Shown here: positions 1-8,854 of the stretch, piece after piece
Numbering within the stretch: the stretch's first letter is position 1
How the letters are laid out: each line of letters begins with the position of its first letter
Assembly (NCBI GenBank): GCA_021323265.1
Contig: JAJTCO010000005.1
Location: 1-64,000 of the forward strand
Length of the DNA: 64,000 bases
DNA from: Pseudoduganella sp.
GTDB lineage: Bacteria > Pseudomonadota > Gammaproteobacteria > Burkholderiales > Burkholderiaceae_D
Direction of reading: 5' to 3'
Made by a program: the position numbers and the translations under genes
Notes under the pieces: generated by a model
Told to the model about the DNA's origin: nothing
Databases searched by the model: none
The model's input: only the letters and a program-made list of their open reading frames with translations

Positions 1-999
1 GAGTACTACCAGGACTACGCGGCGCGCCTGGCGAGCGAGATTCCCGGCGCCTTCTTCGCCGACCAGTTCAATAATCCGGCCAATCCGCTGGCGCACGAAA
101 CGACCACCGGCCCGGAAATCTGGGAACAGATGGCGCGCGAGATCGACGCCATCGTGGTGGGCGTCGGCTCGGGCGGCACGCTGACCGGCCTGGCGCGCTA
201 CTTCCACAAGGTGGCGCCGCACGTCAAGTTCATCCTGGCCGACCCCAAAGGCTCCATCCTCAAGGAGTACGTCGATACCGGCAAGGTGGCCGACACCAGC
301 GGCGCCTGGGCAGTGGAAGGCATCGGCGAAGACTTCATCCCCTCCATTGCCGACATGGGCGCGATTGCGCAGGCCTACACCATTACCGACCAGGAAAGCT
401 TCGACAGCTCGCGCGCCTTGCTGCGTGCGGAAGGCATCCTGGCCGGCTCCTCGACCGGCACCCTGCTGGCGGCCGCACTGAAATACTGCCGCGAGCAGAC
501 CACGCCGCAGCGCGTGCTGACCTTCGTCTGCGATACCGGCACGCGCTACCTGTCCAAGGTGTACAACGACAGCTGGATGTTCGACCAGGGGCTGCTCAAG
601 CGCCAGAAGCTGGGCGACCTGCGCGACCTGATCGGCCGCCTGTTCGAAAACGGCGACGTGATCAGCGTGGCGCCGGGCGACACCCTGCTGGTGGCCTTCA
701 ACCGCATGCGCTCGTCCGACCTGGCGCAGTTGCCCGTGATCGCCGACGGCAAGCTGGTCGGCCTGATCGACGAATCGGACATCCTGCTCAAGGTCGAAAA
801 CGACGCCGGCCAGTTCAAGGGCGACGTGGGCGACACCATGACCACACGCATCGAGACGCTGGCCCCTTCGGCCGGCATGGCGGCGCTCCGTGATACCCTC
901 GACCGTGGGCTGACCGCCATCATCGCCGACGGCGGCAAGTTCTACGGCCTGATCACCCGCTACGATTTACTCAACCACTTGCGCAGGACACTATCTTGA
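1..999 (+). CDS. Cystathionine beta-synthase, PLP fold with two CBS domains (5' end missing)
   Basis: The reading frame is open from base 1, so the N-terminus, including the PLP-binding lysine, lies outside the window. The visible part carries the glycine-rich phosphate-binding loop (VGSGGTLTG) of fold-type II PLP enzymes, followed by two CBS domains in the C-terminal third (DVISVAPGDTLL...LVGLIDESDILL and IETLAPSAGM...FYGLITRYDLL). This domain order is that of cystathionine beta-synthase, which condenses homocysteine with serine; CBS domains in this family usually sense an adenosyl ligand. A bacterial cysteine synthase with CBS domains is the alternative. The next gene starts inside the stop codon, and its cystathionine-lyase identity supports reverse transsulfuration. 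Most likely a cytoplasmic enzyme. Confidence 0.9.
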   Translation, partial: EYYQDYAARLASEIPGAFFADQFNNPANPLAHETTTGPEIWEQMAREIDAIVVGVGSGGTLTGLARYFHKVAPHVKFILADPKGSILKEYVDTGKVADTSGAWAVEGIGEDFIPSIADMGAIAQAYTITDQESFDSSRALLRAEGILAGSSTGTLLAAALKYCREQTTPQRVLTFVCDTGTRYLSKVYNDSWMFDQGLLKRQKLGDLRDLIGRLFENGDVISVAPGDTLLVAFNRMRSSDLAQLPVIADGKLVGLIDESDILLKVENDAGQFKGDVGDTMTTRIETLAPSAGMAALRDTLDRGLTAIIADGGKFYGLITRYDLLNHLRRTLS

Positions 1000-2174
1000 G
1001 CGAAAAGAAGACCAAAGCCCACCTGGCCACGCGCGTCATCCACGCTGGCCAGCATCCCGACCCGTCGACCGGCGCCATCATGCCCCCGATCTACGCCACT
1101 TCCACCTTCGTCCAGCAAAGTCCCGGCGTGCACAAGGGCCTGGACTACGGGCGTTCGCACAATCCGACGCGCTGGGCGCTCGAACGCTGCGTGGCCGACC
1201 TGGAAGGCGGCGCGCAGGGCTTCGCCTTCGCTTCCGGCCTGGCGGCCATCTCCACGGTGCTCGAGCTGCTCGATGCCGGTTCGCACATCGTGGCCGGCGA
1301 CGACATGTACGGCGGCACCTTCCGTCTGTTCGAACGGGTACGCCGGCGCAGCGCGGGCCATGAATTCACCTACGCCGACCTGACCAACCCGGAGAACCTG
1401 CTGGCCGCCCTGCGCCCGGAAACGAAGATGGTGTGGGTCGAAACGCCGACCAACCCGATGCTCAAGCTGGCCGACCTGGCGGCCATCGCCCGCATCTGCC
1501 GCGAGCGCGGCATCCTGGCCGTCGCCGACAACACCTTTGCCAGCCCGATCGTGCAGCGGCCGCTGGAACTGGGCTTCGACATCGTCGTCCATTCCGCCAC
1601 CAAGTACCTGAACGGGCACTCGGACATCATCGGCGGCATCGCGGTGGTGGGCGGCGAAGAGCGCCAGTCGGCCTGGCGCGAGCAGCTGGCTTTCCTGCAA
1701 AACTCCGTCGGCGCGATTGCCGGCCCGTTCGACAGCTTCCTTGCCTTGCGCGGCGTGAAGACGCTCGCCATCCGCATGGAGCGCCATTGCAAGAGCGCGC
1801 TGGAACTGGCGCGCTGGCTCGAACGCGAGCCCCTGGTGAAGAAGGTGTTCTATCCAGGCCTGGAATCGCACCCCCAGCACACGCTGGCCAAAGCGCAGAT
1901 GGACGGCTTCGGAGGCATCATCTCGATCGACCTGGACACCGACCTGGCCGGCGCGCGCCGCTTCCTGGAACGCTGCGACGTGTTCGCACTGGCGGAAAGC
2001 CTGGGCGGCGTGGAATCGCTGATCGAGCACCCTGCCCTGATGACGCACGCCTCCATTCCGGCTCCGCAACGTGCGGCGCTGGGCATTGGCGACGGCCTGA
2101 TTCGCCTTTCCGTCGGCATCGAGGATATCGAAGACTTGCGCCAGGACCTGCGCAATGCCCTCGACGCCATCTGA
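996..2174 (+). CDS. Cystathionine gamma-lyase/gamma-synthase family PLP enzyme
   Basis: A 392-residue Cys/Met-metabolism PLP enzyme of the usual length. The Schiff-base lysine is Lys203 in HSATKYLNGHSD, and the cofactor-binding segment DDMYGGTFRLFE is intact. The start is a TTG whose last two bases form part of the upstream TGA (TTGA), so translation is probably coupled to the beta-synthase gene. Sequence alone separates gamma-lyase from gamma-synthase poorly. The tight pairing with a CBS-domain beta-synthase favours gamma-lyase (cystathionine to cysteine, 2-oxobutyrate and ammonia) in reverse transsulfuration. No gene symbol is assigned because metB/metC/mccB cannot be told apart safely. Confidence 0.88.
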   Translation: MSEKKTKAHLATRVIHAGQHPDPSTGAIMPPIYATSTFVQQSPGVHKGLDYGRSHNPTRWALERCVADLEGGAQGFAFASGLAAISTVLELLDAGSHIVAGDDMYGGTFRLFERVRRRSAGHEFTYADLTNPENLLAALRPETKMVWVETPTNPMLKLADLAAIARICRERGILAVADNTFASPIVQRPLELGFDIVVHSATKYLNGHSDIIGGIAVVGGEERQSAWREQLAFLQNSVGAIAGPFDSFLALRGVKTLAIRMERHCKSALELARWLEREPLVKKVFYPGLESHPQHTLAKAQMDGFGGIISIDLDTDLAGARRFLERCDVFALAESLGGVESLIEHPALMTHASIPAPQRAALGIGDGLIRLSVGIEDIEDLRQDLRNALDAI

Positions 2175-3474
2175 GCGCCAATGCAGCAACTGCGGGCGCC
2201 CCATGCGGGTGCTCGACCTGTCGGGCCACTACCAGCGGCCGGTGCAGGTCGACACGTGCGCGCATTGCTGCCTGGCCTGGTTCGACGGCACGGAATCGGT
2301 GCGCCTGGCGGGACCCGGCATCGCCGAACTGGTACGCGAAATCCACGGCGCCATGCAGGCGGACGGCGAGCACGCCCACGCCGTATCCCTGGCGCGCGTG
2401 CAGACCTGCCCGGTCTGCGAAGCGGCCCTGAAGTCCGCCGCCAACCAGACCCGCTTCGGCCGCACCACCCACCTCGAATGCCCGAACGGGCATGGCTACT
2501 ACCAGACCTACATTCTCTACCTGGCCGAAAAGGGCTTCGTGCGGCCGCTGGCCTGGTCGGATATCCGCTCCATGCTGGCCCAGGGCAAGGAAATGTTCTG
2601 TGCCAGTTGCGGCTGCCCGCTGCCGGCCCGTCCGCTCGAAGCGTGCCCCGCATGCCAGTCGGCCATCGGCATTATCGATCCCACGCGGCTGGCCAGCGCG
2701 ATCATGCGCGACGACGCCATTGCGCCGGCGACGGCGCCCACCATGCAGCAGCACAAATGCCAGGCCTGCGGCGGAGCGCTCGACGTGACGCGCGACATCC
2801 ACTGTCCCCACTGCCACGCGCCGGTACTGCGCAGCGACACCGGCACGGCGGCCGGTGCGGCGGCCGAGGCGCTTGCTGCCAGGGCCGTGAACCGTCCCGC
2901 CCCGGCCACGCCGCACCACGCCATGGCCAATGCTGCGCAGGAACGGCGCGCGCAGCGCCTGCGTACCTTCGAATACAGGCTGGCCTTCGGGGTAGCCGGC
3001 GCCGCGATCCTGGCCGGCGTCTTCGCGTGGTACCGCCAACCCAGCGAGCGCCAGGACTGGACGCCGCAGGAAGCGGCGCTGACCTCCTACGACGCCCACT
3101 TCCGCCCGCCCATCATGGAGTGCGATCCAGATTCGCCGGTGCGCCGCGAAGCGCGCGTGCGGCAACTGATCGTCGTCCCCGGCGTGCCGGGGCCAGGTCC
3201 GCTCAATGCCACCTTCGGTGCCGTGCGCGCGGCGCACATACGCGCCGTTGCCTTGCGCAAGCACTGGGAGAGTAGTGGCGCCTACGAACTGCTGGCCGAG
3301 CAGGAGAACAATCCCTACGCCACGGCGCGCAGCATGCCCGAAGGGATGTTCCGGCGCGGCGAGGTCATGCGCGTGGTGGAACTGGCGGCCTTCTGCCTGC
3401 CCGTGAACGTAATCAGTCCCCCGCTGCTGGCGGAGGATGGCTTCCACGTGATCCAGGTGGTCGAGGCGCGCTAG
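2155..3474 (+). CDS. Zinc-ribbon membrane-anchored protein of unknown function
   Basis: A 439-residue protein that I do not recognise. It has at least four CxxC-type metal-binding knuckles: CSNCGRP and CAHC near the N-terminus, CPVC near residue 82, CASCGCPL/CPAC near 155-170 and CQACGG/CPHC near 200-220. One hydrophobic segment lies around residues 277-293 (FGVAGAAILAGVFAWY), followed by a roughly 140-residue C-terminal domain with no motif I know. The topology suggests a cytoplasmic zinc-ribbon region with a single membrane anchor. The start overlaps the preceding lyase gene by 20 bp, so it may be the third gene of that operon. Its stop codon shares CTAG with the convergent gene. Confidence 0.75.
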   Translation: MPSTPSERQCSNCGRPMRVLDLSGHYQRPVQVDTCAHCCLAWFDGTESVRLAGPGIAELVREIHGAMQADGEHAHAVSLARVQTCPVCEAALKSAANQTRFGRTTHLECPNGHGYYQTYILYLAEKGFVRPLAWSDIRSMLAQGKEMFCASCGCPLPARPLEACPACQSAIGIIDPTRLASAIMRDDAIAPATAPTMQQHKCQACGGALDVTRDIHCPHCHAPVLRSDTGTAAGAAAEALAARAVNRPAPATPHHAMANAAQERRAQRLRTFEYRLAFGVAGAAILAGVFAWYRQPSERQDWTPQEAALTSYDAHFRPPIMECDPDSPVRREARVRQLIVVPGVPGPGPLNATFGAVRAAHIRAVALRKHWESSGAYELLAEQENNPYATARSMPEGMFRRGEVMRVVELAAFCLPVNVISPPLLAEDGFHVIQVVEAR

Positions 3475-4778
3475 TCGCCCGCCTTGCGCACCGGGTCCGA
3501 GATATTGAACACGCGGCGCACCAGGCTTTCCAGCGCCACGAACACCCCCTCCACGCCAAAGCCGGCAATGAACGCCAGGGCCGACGTGCTGAGCGCCCAG
3601 CTGCCCAGCAGGCCGATCTCGCTGCCCGGCGACTGGCCCGAAGGATTGACGAACAGGGCGATGCAGGCGCCGATGGTGGCTCCCAGCGCCAGCTGCAGCA
3701 GCGCCAGCGTGTAGTCGCGCGGCGACAGCAGGCTTTCGCGCATCTTGGCCCAGAGGCCGCGCACCACGGCGGCGCCCGCGCCAAGGATGCCGTAGCACAG
3801 CGGCAGCACCGCAGTGCCCACCACCAGGGTCACCACGCGCGCCTGTTCCTCACTGGTGCGCCGCAGGTAACGCTCGCGCTCGGACGGTGAAGCGCCCGCC
3901 TGTCCCGCTTCGGTTTCCGGCATCTCGCCGAACAGGCCCGCCACCTTGCCGTAACAAGTGCGCCACGGCACCAGCCAATTGCGCAAGTTCAAGCGCACGA
4001 TTCCCACCTGTTCCGCCAATGCCAGGCGCCGCGTGCACAGCTGGTACTCCTCGGTACTGCGGTAACGCGGCGCCGTCCCTTCTGCGCTCCCAGCGCAGAA
4101 CTGCACGGGCGGCGCGTCTGCGCTGGCGGAATGCTTGGTTTCCGCATCCTCGATGGCCTTGAACAGGGTGGCCTGCTGCGCCTGCAGCATATCCAGGTGC
4201 TGCAGCATGACATTGCCGCCGGTGATATGCCAGGACATCGCGCACGTCAGCACCAGCCCGACCAGCAGCAGCACCACGATGCGGAAGATGCGCCGGTTGA
4301 AGCGCTCCGCCGCCTTCACCAGTCCGGGAAAGGCATAGCGCGCCAGCGTCAGGCGCGTGGGCTTGTCGGCGTGCGGCGTGCGCGGCGCCGCATGGGGTGC
4401 GCGCCGCATCATCATCGTCCGCATCCAGTTGCGCCAGTCGCGCTGGTTGTCTTCGCCCACCACCATCAGGGTGAACGCGATGGTCAGCCCGGTGGCCGGG
4501 CGCGCCGCCGCATTCAGCTTGTCCTTGGCGCACAGCACCTTGACCGCCTGCGCCACGCGCTGCTCGCTGCTGTCGGACCCCGCCAGGCCAATGGCGCACA
4601 GCTCGTCGATGCGCGGCTCGCAATCGTCGTGATTGTCGAAGTTGTACAGGCTCTTGTCCCAGCGGCCGGAAATGTGGTCAAGCAGCAGGAAGACTTCATT
4701 CAGTTCGCGCACGAAAATGAAGTCTTCGATCCGTTGGCAGGCGGCGCTGCCGTTTTCTTCGGACAGATTGGAAGACAT
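3471..4778 (-). CDS. Hypothetical multi-pass membrane protein
   Basis: A 435-residue protein without a recognised family. Residues 1-150 look soluble. A transmembrane segment (FRIVVLLLVGLVLTCAMSW) lies near residue 170. A soluble region of about 130 residues follows, then three hydrophobic segments in the last 130 residues (VVTLVVGTAVLPLCYGILGAGAAVV, LLQLALGATIGACIALFV, WALSTSALAFIAGFGVEGVFV). The start ATG has a good Shine-Dalgarno (GGGAGG, 5 nt upstream). The C-terminal hydrophobic block resembles membrane modules of unknown function; I assign no role. The gene converges on the zinc-ribbon gene and shares the last four bases with it. Confidence 0.72.
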   Translation of the reverse strand: MSSNLSEENGSAACQRIEDFIFVRELNEVFLLLDHISGRWDKSLYNFDNHDDCEPRIDELCAIGLAGSDSSEQRVAQAVKVLCAKDKLNAAARPATGLTIAFTLMVVGEDNQRDWRNWMRTMMMRRAPHAAPRTPHADKPTRLTLARYAFPGLVKAAERFNRRIFRIVVLLLVGLVLTCAMSWHITGGNVMLQHLDMLQAQQATLFKAIEDAETKHSASADAPPVQFCAGSAEGTAPRYRSTEEYQLCTRRLALAEQVGIVRLNLRNWLVPWRTCYGKVAGLFGEMPETEAGQAGASPSERERYLRRTSEEQARVVTLVVGTAVLPLCYGILGAGAAVVRGLWAKMRESLLSPRDYTLALLQLALGATIGACIALFVNPSGQSPGSEIGLLGSWALSTSALAFIAGFGVEGVFVALESLVRRVFNISDPVRKAGD

Positions 4779-4861
4779 GGCGCCTCCCCAGGGAGCAGGT
4801 TGTCACTTCATTGTGCGCCTGCGGGCATGGGGAGGACTTTGCGCTGCCTCAAAGGGAAGGC

Positions 4862-7069
4862 TTATTCGCCCGGATGGTACTTGCGTTCGAGATTTTTCTC
4901 GATGTCTTCCTTGTAGAACAGCACATCCTTGAATTCGCCGCGCGCATACATTTCGGCCTGGTCGTTGAAGTGCGGCGAGGCCGGGTCCCCGCTCTGGCCG
5001 CCCGCCAGGATGCTCTTGGCGCGGATCTTCGGGCCGAATTCCACCGCCGCCACGAAGCTATTGCCGCGCTCGCCGTATATGCGCTTGGTGCGCTGTTGCG
5101 ACGTCATGCCGTAAGCCGCCAGCGCGCCCCAGTTGCCGGAGGCGAATGGCACAGCGATGCTTGGCTTGTTGTCGTCGAAAGGTTGGACGATGTCGCCGGT
5201 CAGGCGCTGGAAGCGGTTGATTTCGCCCCATGGCGTCTTCCATGTGCCAAAGTCCGAAGACAGCTTGGCGGAGGCGCGCACCAACGCTTCCAGGCGCTGC
5301 TTCGGCGTCAGTTGTGTGGCCAGGTAATCGAGCACCGGCATGCCCTTTTGCTTGGCTGCCGGGCCAAACTGCTTGACCTGGTCCTGCAGCCAGTAGATCG
5401 CCAGCGAGGTTGGAATGGAATTCAGCGCGTAGCGCATGTCCCAGTCGCGCAGCAGCGAGACCTGCTCCAGCACGGCCGCCTTTGCCAGGTCACTGGCCGG
5501 CGCTTCGTCGTAGGCGCGCACCAGCAGCGGCAGCAGCGGCTCGAAGGCGGTGAGCTGGGAGTCGTAGGCCGCCGCGATCAGGCTGTCGATGGTGAAGTCC
5601 TTCTTCCCTTGCAGCACGCGCACGGCATGGATACCGCGCGCATTCTCCGGATTGACCGACATGTACGCCGGATAGTCCTGCGGGCGCGGGCTGTACGGAC
5701 CGGCAGCGGAATAAGGCCAGTTATTGGTATTCTGGATCCAGCCGTTCTTCGGGTTGTACAGTTGGATCGTGTCGCGCACCGCGTGCAAGCCCTTCCAGTC
5801 GGTCGCAGGGTCCGCGCCATCCACCGGCTTGGTAAAGTCGAAACGCGCATCGCGCACCGGCATGAAATTGCCGTGGAAGTAGGCGATGTTGCCGTCGGCA
5901 TCGGCGTAGACCGTGTTGTTCGAGGAATTGGTGCGCAGTTCCATGGACTTGTAGAAAGCCGCGTAGTTGCGCGCCTTGGTCCGGATGAAGGACTGCGTCA
6001 GGGCCTTGAGCGGCTCGTTCATCATCGCCACGGAAACCCATTTTCCGTCCTGCTCGCGCACCACGGGGCCGCGATGCGTGAAATAGGCGGTGACGGTCTT
6101 CTCGGCCTTGTTGCCGTCGGCCGCCTTGTATGGCAGGCGCACGTTTTCGGTGCGCAGGGCGCGCAAGTCCTTGCCGTACTGGTAGTAGTACTTGCCTTGG
6201 CGTTCGACGACCGTTTCCAGGTATTCGTCGATCACATCCCCGCCGCCGGAGGTATGCATCCAGCCAATGCGGTCGTTGAAGCCCTGGTAGACGAAGAACT
6301 GGCCCCAGGTCACGGCGCCGTAAGCGTTCAAGCCTTCCTGGCTGACCACGTGAATCTCGGGCCGGAAGTAGAACGAAGTATGCGGGTTGATCATCAGCAG
6401 CGCATGGCCGGACTTGCTCAGCGCCGGGGCGATGGCGAAACCGTTCGAGCCGCGCGGTTCCTGATCCAGGTCGCTGCCGCCGGCCTCCGCCAGTGCCGGC
6501 GCGGGACGCTTGCCGTAGAAGGCTTCCAGCTGTTCGAGATTGACCGACTCGATGTCGCCGCCGATGCTTCCTTCGCTGAAGCTGAGCGCCATCCACGGCT
6601 CGAAACGGGTCAGCAGGCGCGCCTGCACCTGCGGATTCCTGTGCAGGTAATAGTTCAGGCCATCGGCCCATGCCACCATCAGCTTCTTCAGCCATTCCGG
6701 ACTGGCCTTGTATTGCGACTTGAGCTGCTCCGGCGTGATGAAGAGCTTCATGCGCAAGTCCTGGTACAGCGCCTTCTCGCCCTCCACTTCCGCCAGGCGG
6801 CCCATGGCGTTGATGAAATTGAGTTCGATGCGCTTGAAGTCGTCTTCCGCCTGGGCGTACAGCATGCCGAAGACCGCGTCCGCATCGGTCTTCGCATAAA
6901 CGTGCGGAATGCCCCATTTGTCGCGCAGGATGGTGACGCGCTTGGCGATGGCCTGCAGGCGCAGCGCCTCGGCAGGGCTCAGCTGGCTCGCCGCCTGTGG
7001 CGCGGCCGGAGCGGCAATGGCGGCCGGGATCGCGCAGAACGCGACCAGTACGGCACTCAGTTTATGCAT
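4862..7069 (-). CDS. Penicillin amidase-family (Ntn hydrolase) acylase, exported
   Basis: About 735 residues with a signal peptide (MHKLSAVLVAFCAIPAAIA). The family is S45 penicillin/AHL/cephalosporin acylases, made as a precursor and autocleaved in the periplasm. The chain shows an N-terminal segment (WGIPHVYAKTDADAVFG), a spacer and then PRGSNGF, where Ser208 should become the N-terminal nucleophile of the beta subunit. Downstream family motifs include YFHGNF and NTNNWPYS. I chose the ATG at 7069 because it begins the signal peptide and lies 13 nt after the ParB-like gene's stop; a start further upstream would put soluble residues before the signal. Substrate (beta-lactam side chain, acyl-homoserine lactone or other amide) cannot be read from sequence. 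Confidence 0.88.
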   Translation of the reverse strand: MHKLSAVLVAFCAIPAAIAAPAAPQAASQLSPAEALRLQAIAKRVTILRDKWGIPHVYAKTDADAVFGMLYAQAEDDFKRIELNFINAMGRLAEVEGEKALYQDLRMKLFITPEQLKSQYKASPEWLKKLMVAWADGLNYYLHRNPQVQARLLTRFEPWMALSFSEGSIGGDIESVNLEQLEAFYGKRPAPALAEAGGSDLDQEPRGSNGFAIAPALSKSGHALLMINPHTSFYFRPEIHVVSQEGLNAYGAVTWGQFFVYQGFNDRIGWMHTSGGGDVIDEYLETVVERQGKYYYQYGKDLRALRTENVRLPYKAADGNKAEKTVTAYFTHRGPVVREQDGKWVSVAMMNEPLKALTQSFIRTKARNYAAFYKSMELRTNSSNNTVYADADGNIAYFHGNFMPVRDARFDFTKPVDGADPATDWKGLHAVRDTIQLYNPKNGWIQNTNNWPYSAAGPYSPRPQDYPAYMSVNPENARGIHAVRVLQGKKDFTIDSLIAAAYDSQLTAFEPLLPLLVRAYDEAPASDLAKAAVLEQVSLLRDWDMRYALNSIPTSLAIYWLQDQVKQFGPAAKQKGMPVLDYLATQLTPKQRLEALVRASAKLSSDFGTWKTPWGEINRFQRLTGDIVQPFDDNKPSIAVPFASGNWGALAAYGMTSQQRTKRIYGERGNSFVAAVEFGPKIRAKSILAGGQSGDPASPHFNDQAEMYARGEFKDVLFYKEDIEKNLERKYHPGE

Positions 7070-7082
7070 GCTTTGTTGCCCC

Positions 7083-7925
7083 TTATTGCTCAAGCAGTTG
7101 TGCAATGCGTTCACGCAGCTCGGCGTTTTCGGCGCCCAGCGCGGCATTCTTTTCCTTCAATTGCGAAATCTCCAGGCGCAGCACCTCGGCTTCGGTCAGC
7201 GGCGCAGGGCGCTCGGCCGGCTCGTACTGGCCGAGCGCATCGTCCTTCACCTTCTGCGGCCGATTGGCGGCGCGCTGCTCGCGGATCTCGCGCGCAGCCT
7301 GCTGCAGGAACTTGCGGCCGCCGGCCACGGCGGTCTTCTGGTCTTCCTCCGGCAGGGTTGCCACGGTGGCGGCGGCATTGATCGAGATCGTGCCCGAGCG
7401 TACCGCATCCACCAGCTCCGGCGTCGCGCTGCGCGTGATTTTTTCGATCTGGCCCAGGGTATTGGCGCTGAGGCGCGCCGCGCGCGCGATATCCTCGCGC
7501 TTGGCCTTGGCCTTGGGCGGCGGCGCGGCTTCCTCGCCTTCCGGATCGGGCGGCGCGATGGCGGCGTCTTCCGCCTTGGCGCGTTCAGCCTCTAGCTGCT
7601 GGCGCTTGGCCAGGATTTCCTGCTGGCGCAGGGCCAGCACGCCGCGCTGGAAGTCCGACACGCTGCGCCGGCCCAGGTGATTGTCGATCATCCACAGCAT
7701 CACGTCTTCCATGTCCTTGAAGCTCGTGTTCTGGGTGACCTTGAATGGAATGCCGTGTTGCTGGCAGATCGCGTAGCGGTTGTGGCCATCGACCAGGATA
7801 TCGTTCCACAGCACCAGCGCATCGCGGCAACCCTCGGCCAGCAGGCTGCGCTCGAGCGCATTGCGCTCGGCTTCGGTCAACGGCTCGATATAGTCGCGCA
7901 GGACGTCATTGATCTTGATTTGCAT
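7083..7925 (-). CDS. ParB/Srx-fold N-terminal domain protein with coiled-coil tail
   Basis: A 280-residue protein. Its first 100 residues fit a ParB/sulfiredoxin-like domain, with the signature LVDGHNRYAICQQHGIPF. Next comes a linker rich in Ala, Pro, Glu and Lys, then a helical segment resembling a ParB helix-turn-helix (REDIARAARLSANTLGQIEKI). The last 30 residues form a coiled coil (LRLEISQLKEKNAALGAENAEL). No parA or parS cluster is visible, so this is not a typical chromosomal ParB; DNA binding is inferred. An alternative TTG start lies at 7937, but the ATG fits the domain start. The acylase gene follows 13 nt downstream, though a functional link is not obvious. Confidence 0.75.
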   Translation of the reverse strand: MQIKINDVLRDYIEPLTEAERNALERSLLAEGCRDALVLWNDILVDGHNRYAICQQHGIPFKVTQNTSFKDMEDVMLWMIDNHLGRRSVSDFQRGVLALRQQEILAKRQQLEAERAKAEDAAIAPPDPEGEEAAPPPKAKAKREDIARAARLSANTLGQIEKITRSATPELVDAVRSGTISINAAATVATLPEEDQKTAVAGGRKFLQQAAREIREQRAANRPQKVKDDALGQYEPAERPAPLTEAEVLRLEISQLKEKNAALGAENAELRERIAQLLEQ

Positions 7926-8004
7926 GGGGTCTTTCAAGGATTTCTGCGACCAGCATGCTACAACATTCCACGGCGATTACAAGCGTTGTCGGAATTGCCA
8001 GCTC

Positions 8005-8033
8005 TGGATGTTAACTTACAGTCATGTCATAAT
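8005..8033 (+). promoter_or_regulatory. Candidate sigma-70 promoter of tRNA-Leu
   Basis: A CATAAT -10 element lies at 8028-8033, about 18 bp before the tRNA 5' end. A poor -35 (TGGATG, 8005-8010) sits 17 bp upstream. The positioning is right, but the -35 match is weak. Confidence 0.4.
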
Positions 8034-8050
8034 AGCGGGCTATACCCCCT

Positions 8051-8137
8051 GCCCCGGTGGTGAAATTGGTAGACACACCGGACTTAAAATCCGTTGGCCG
8101 CAAGGCCGTGCCGGTTCGATTCCGGCCCGGGGCACCA
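8051..8137 (+). tRNA. tRNA-Leu (anticodon UAA)
   Basis: Seven-base acceptor strands GCCCCGG (8051-8057) and CCGGGGC (8127-8133) pair perfectly, followed by discriminator A and an encoded CCA (8135-8137). The D-arm sequence TGGTAGACAC and the T-arm GGTTCGATTCC are present. The anticodon loop CTTAAAA places TAA at 8085-8087. The long variable arm (GTTGGCCGCAAGGCCGT) is as expected for a class II leucine tRNA. Length is 87 nt including CCA. Confidence 0.96.
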
Positions 8138-8181
8138 CAAAATGCGCATTCTTCGTGGCAATCGTTTGCTACACTAGCGCC

Positions 8182-8733
8182 ATGCAAAACCTGTTCCGTC
8201 CCCTATTTGTTGCGCTCGGCATGGCCGCGGCGGCGCTGCTTGCCGGGTGCGCCGGCATCGGCGCCGGCGCGTTCTACGCCAATCCTTCGGCCGCCAGCGC
8301 GTTCGAAATGTGCAAGACGCTGCTCTCCGCCGCGCCGGACATGGACTTCGCCAATGCCTTGCGCATGGAACTGGGCCGGCGCGGCGTTGCCGAAGCATCC
8401 TGTCCCGACGTCATCAAGCAGCGTGAAACGCTGGTCGCTGTCGGCGTGGCCGCTGGCGTGGTCGCACTGGCGGTGGCGGCCAACAAGCATAGCGACGTCG
8501 ACATCGGTGTCGGCGCCAGCATCGGACTGTATGGCGGTGGCACCGGCGCCTATCCGGAACCGGTGGCGGTAAGCGACCGCGACTGGGCCTGGGACCAGTA
8601 CCAGGGCGAGAACGGCAGCGCCATCTGGGCCTGCCGCGGCCTGCAGACGGGCGTCCCGGCCGATCCGGCGCGCTGCGATGGCAAACCCATGACCGACACC
8701 ACCTGGCCCGGCCCATCCCCTTCTTTCCGCTAG
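8182..8733 (+). CDS. Putative lipoprotein of unknown function
   Basis: A 183-residue protein with a lipoprotein signal ending in LLAGC, the lipidated residue being Cys23. The mature part has three further cysteines. A hydrophobic stretch near residue 95 (VAVGVAAGVVALAVAA) is followed by a glycine-rich segment (GVGASIGLYGGGTG). The last third is rich in Trp and Asp. No family recognised. The start is the first ATG after the tRNA, 44 bp downstream. Probably attached to the inner leaflet of the outer membrane, by inference from the signal only. Confidence 0.7.
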   Translation: MQNLFRPLFVALGMAAAALLAGCAGIGAGAFYANPSAASAFEMCKTLLSAAPDMDFANALRMELGRRGVAEASCPDVIKQRETLVAVGVAAGVVALAVAANKHSDVDIGVGASIGLYGGGTGAYPEPVAVSDRDWAWDQYQGENGSAIWACRGLQTGVPADPARCDGKPMTDTTWPGPSPSFR

Positions 8734-8854
8734 GACGCCTGCCGTTGACCGCCGGAAAGTGCTATGACAGGCGTTCGCACGATTGACGCAGGCTTTCGCC
8801 CCAACCGCCCGTTGCGCGGAGAATGATGTCGTTCTCCTTCGCGGGGTGGTCAAA

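Noticed and set aside
960..2204. Long open frame on the minus strand opposite the cystathionine lyase
   Set aside because: It mirrors the third-position GC of the real gene and its translation (Gln/His/Arg/Gly-rich, no motifs) fits no protein; the plus strand has a complete PLP enzyme.
4811..7381. 856-codon plus-strand open frame across the acylase gene
   Set aside because: Low-complexity Arg/Val/His-rich translation without motifs; the minus strand carries an intact acylase with signal peptide.
7083..8137. ParB-like gene beside tRNA-Leu as the edge of an integrated element
   Set aside because: No integrase, no direct repeat of the tRNA 3' end and no change in base composition seen nearby.
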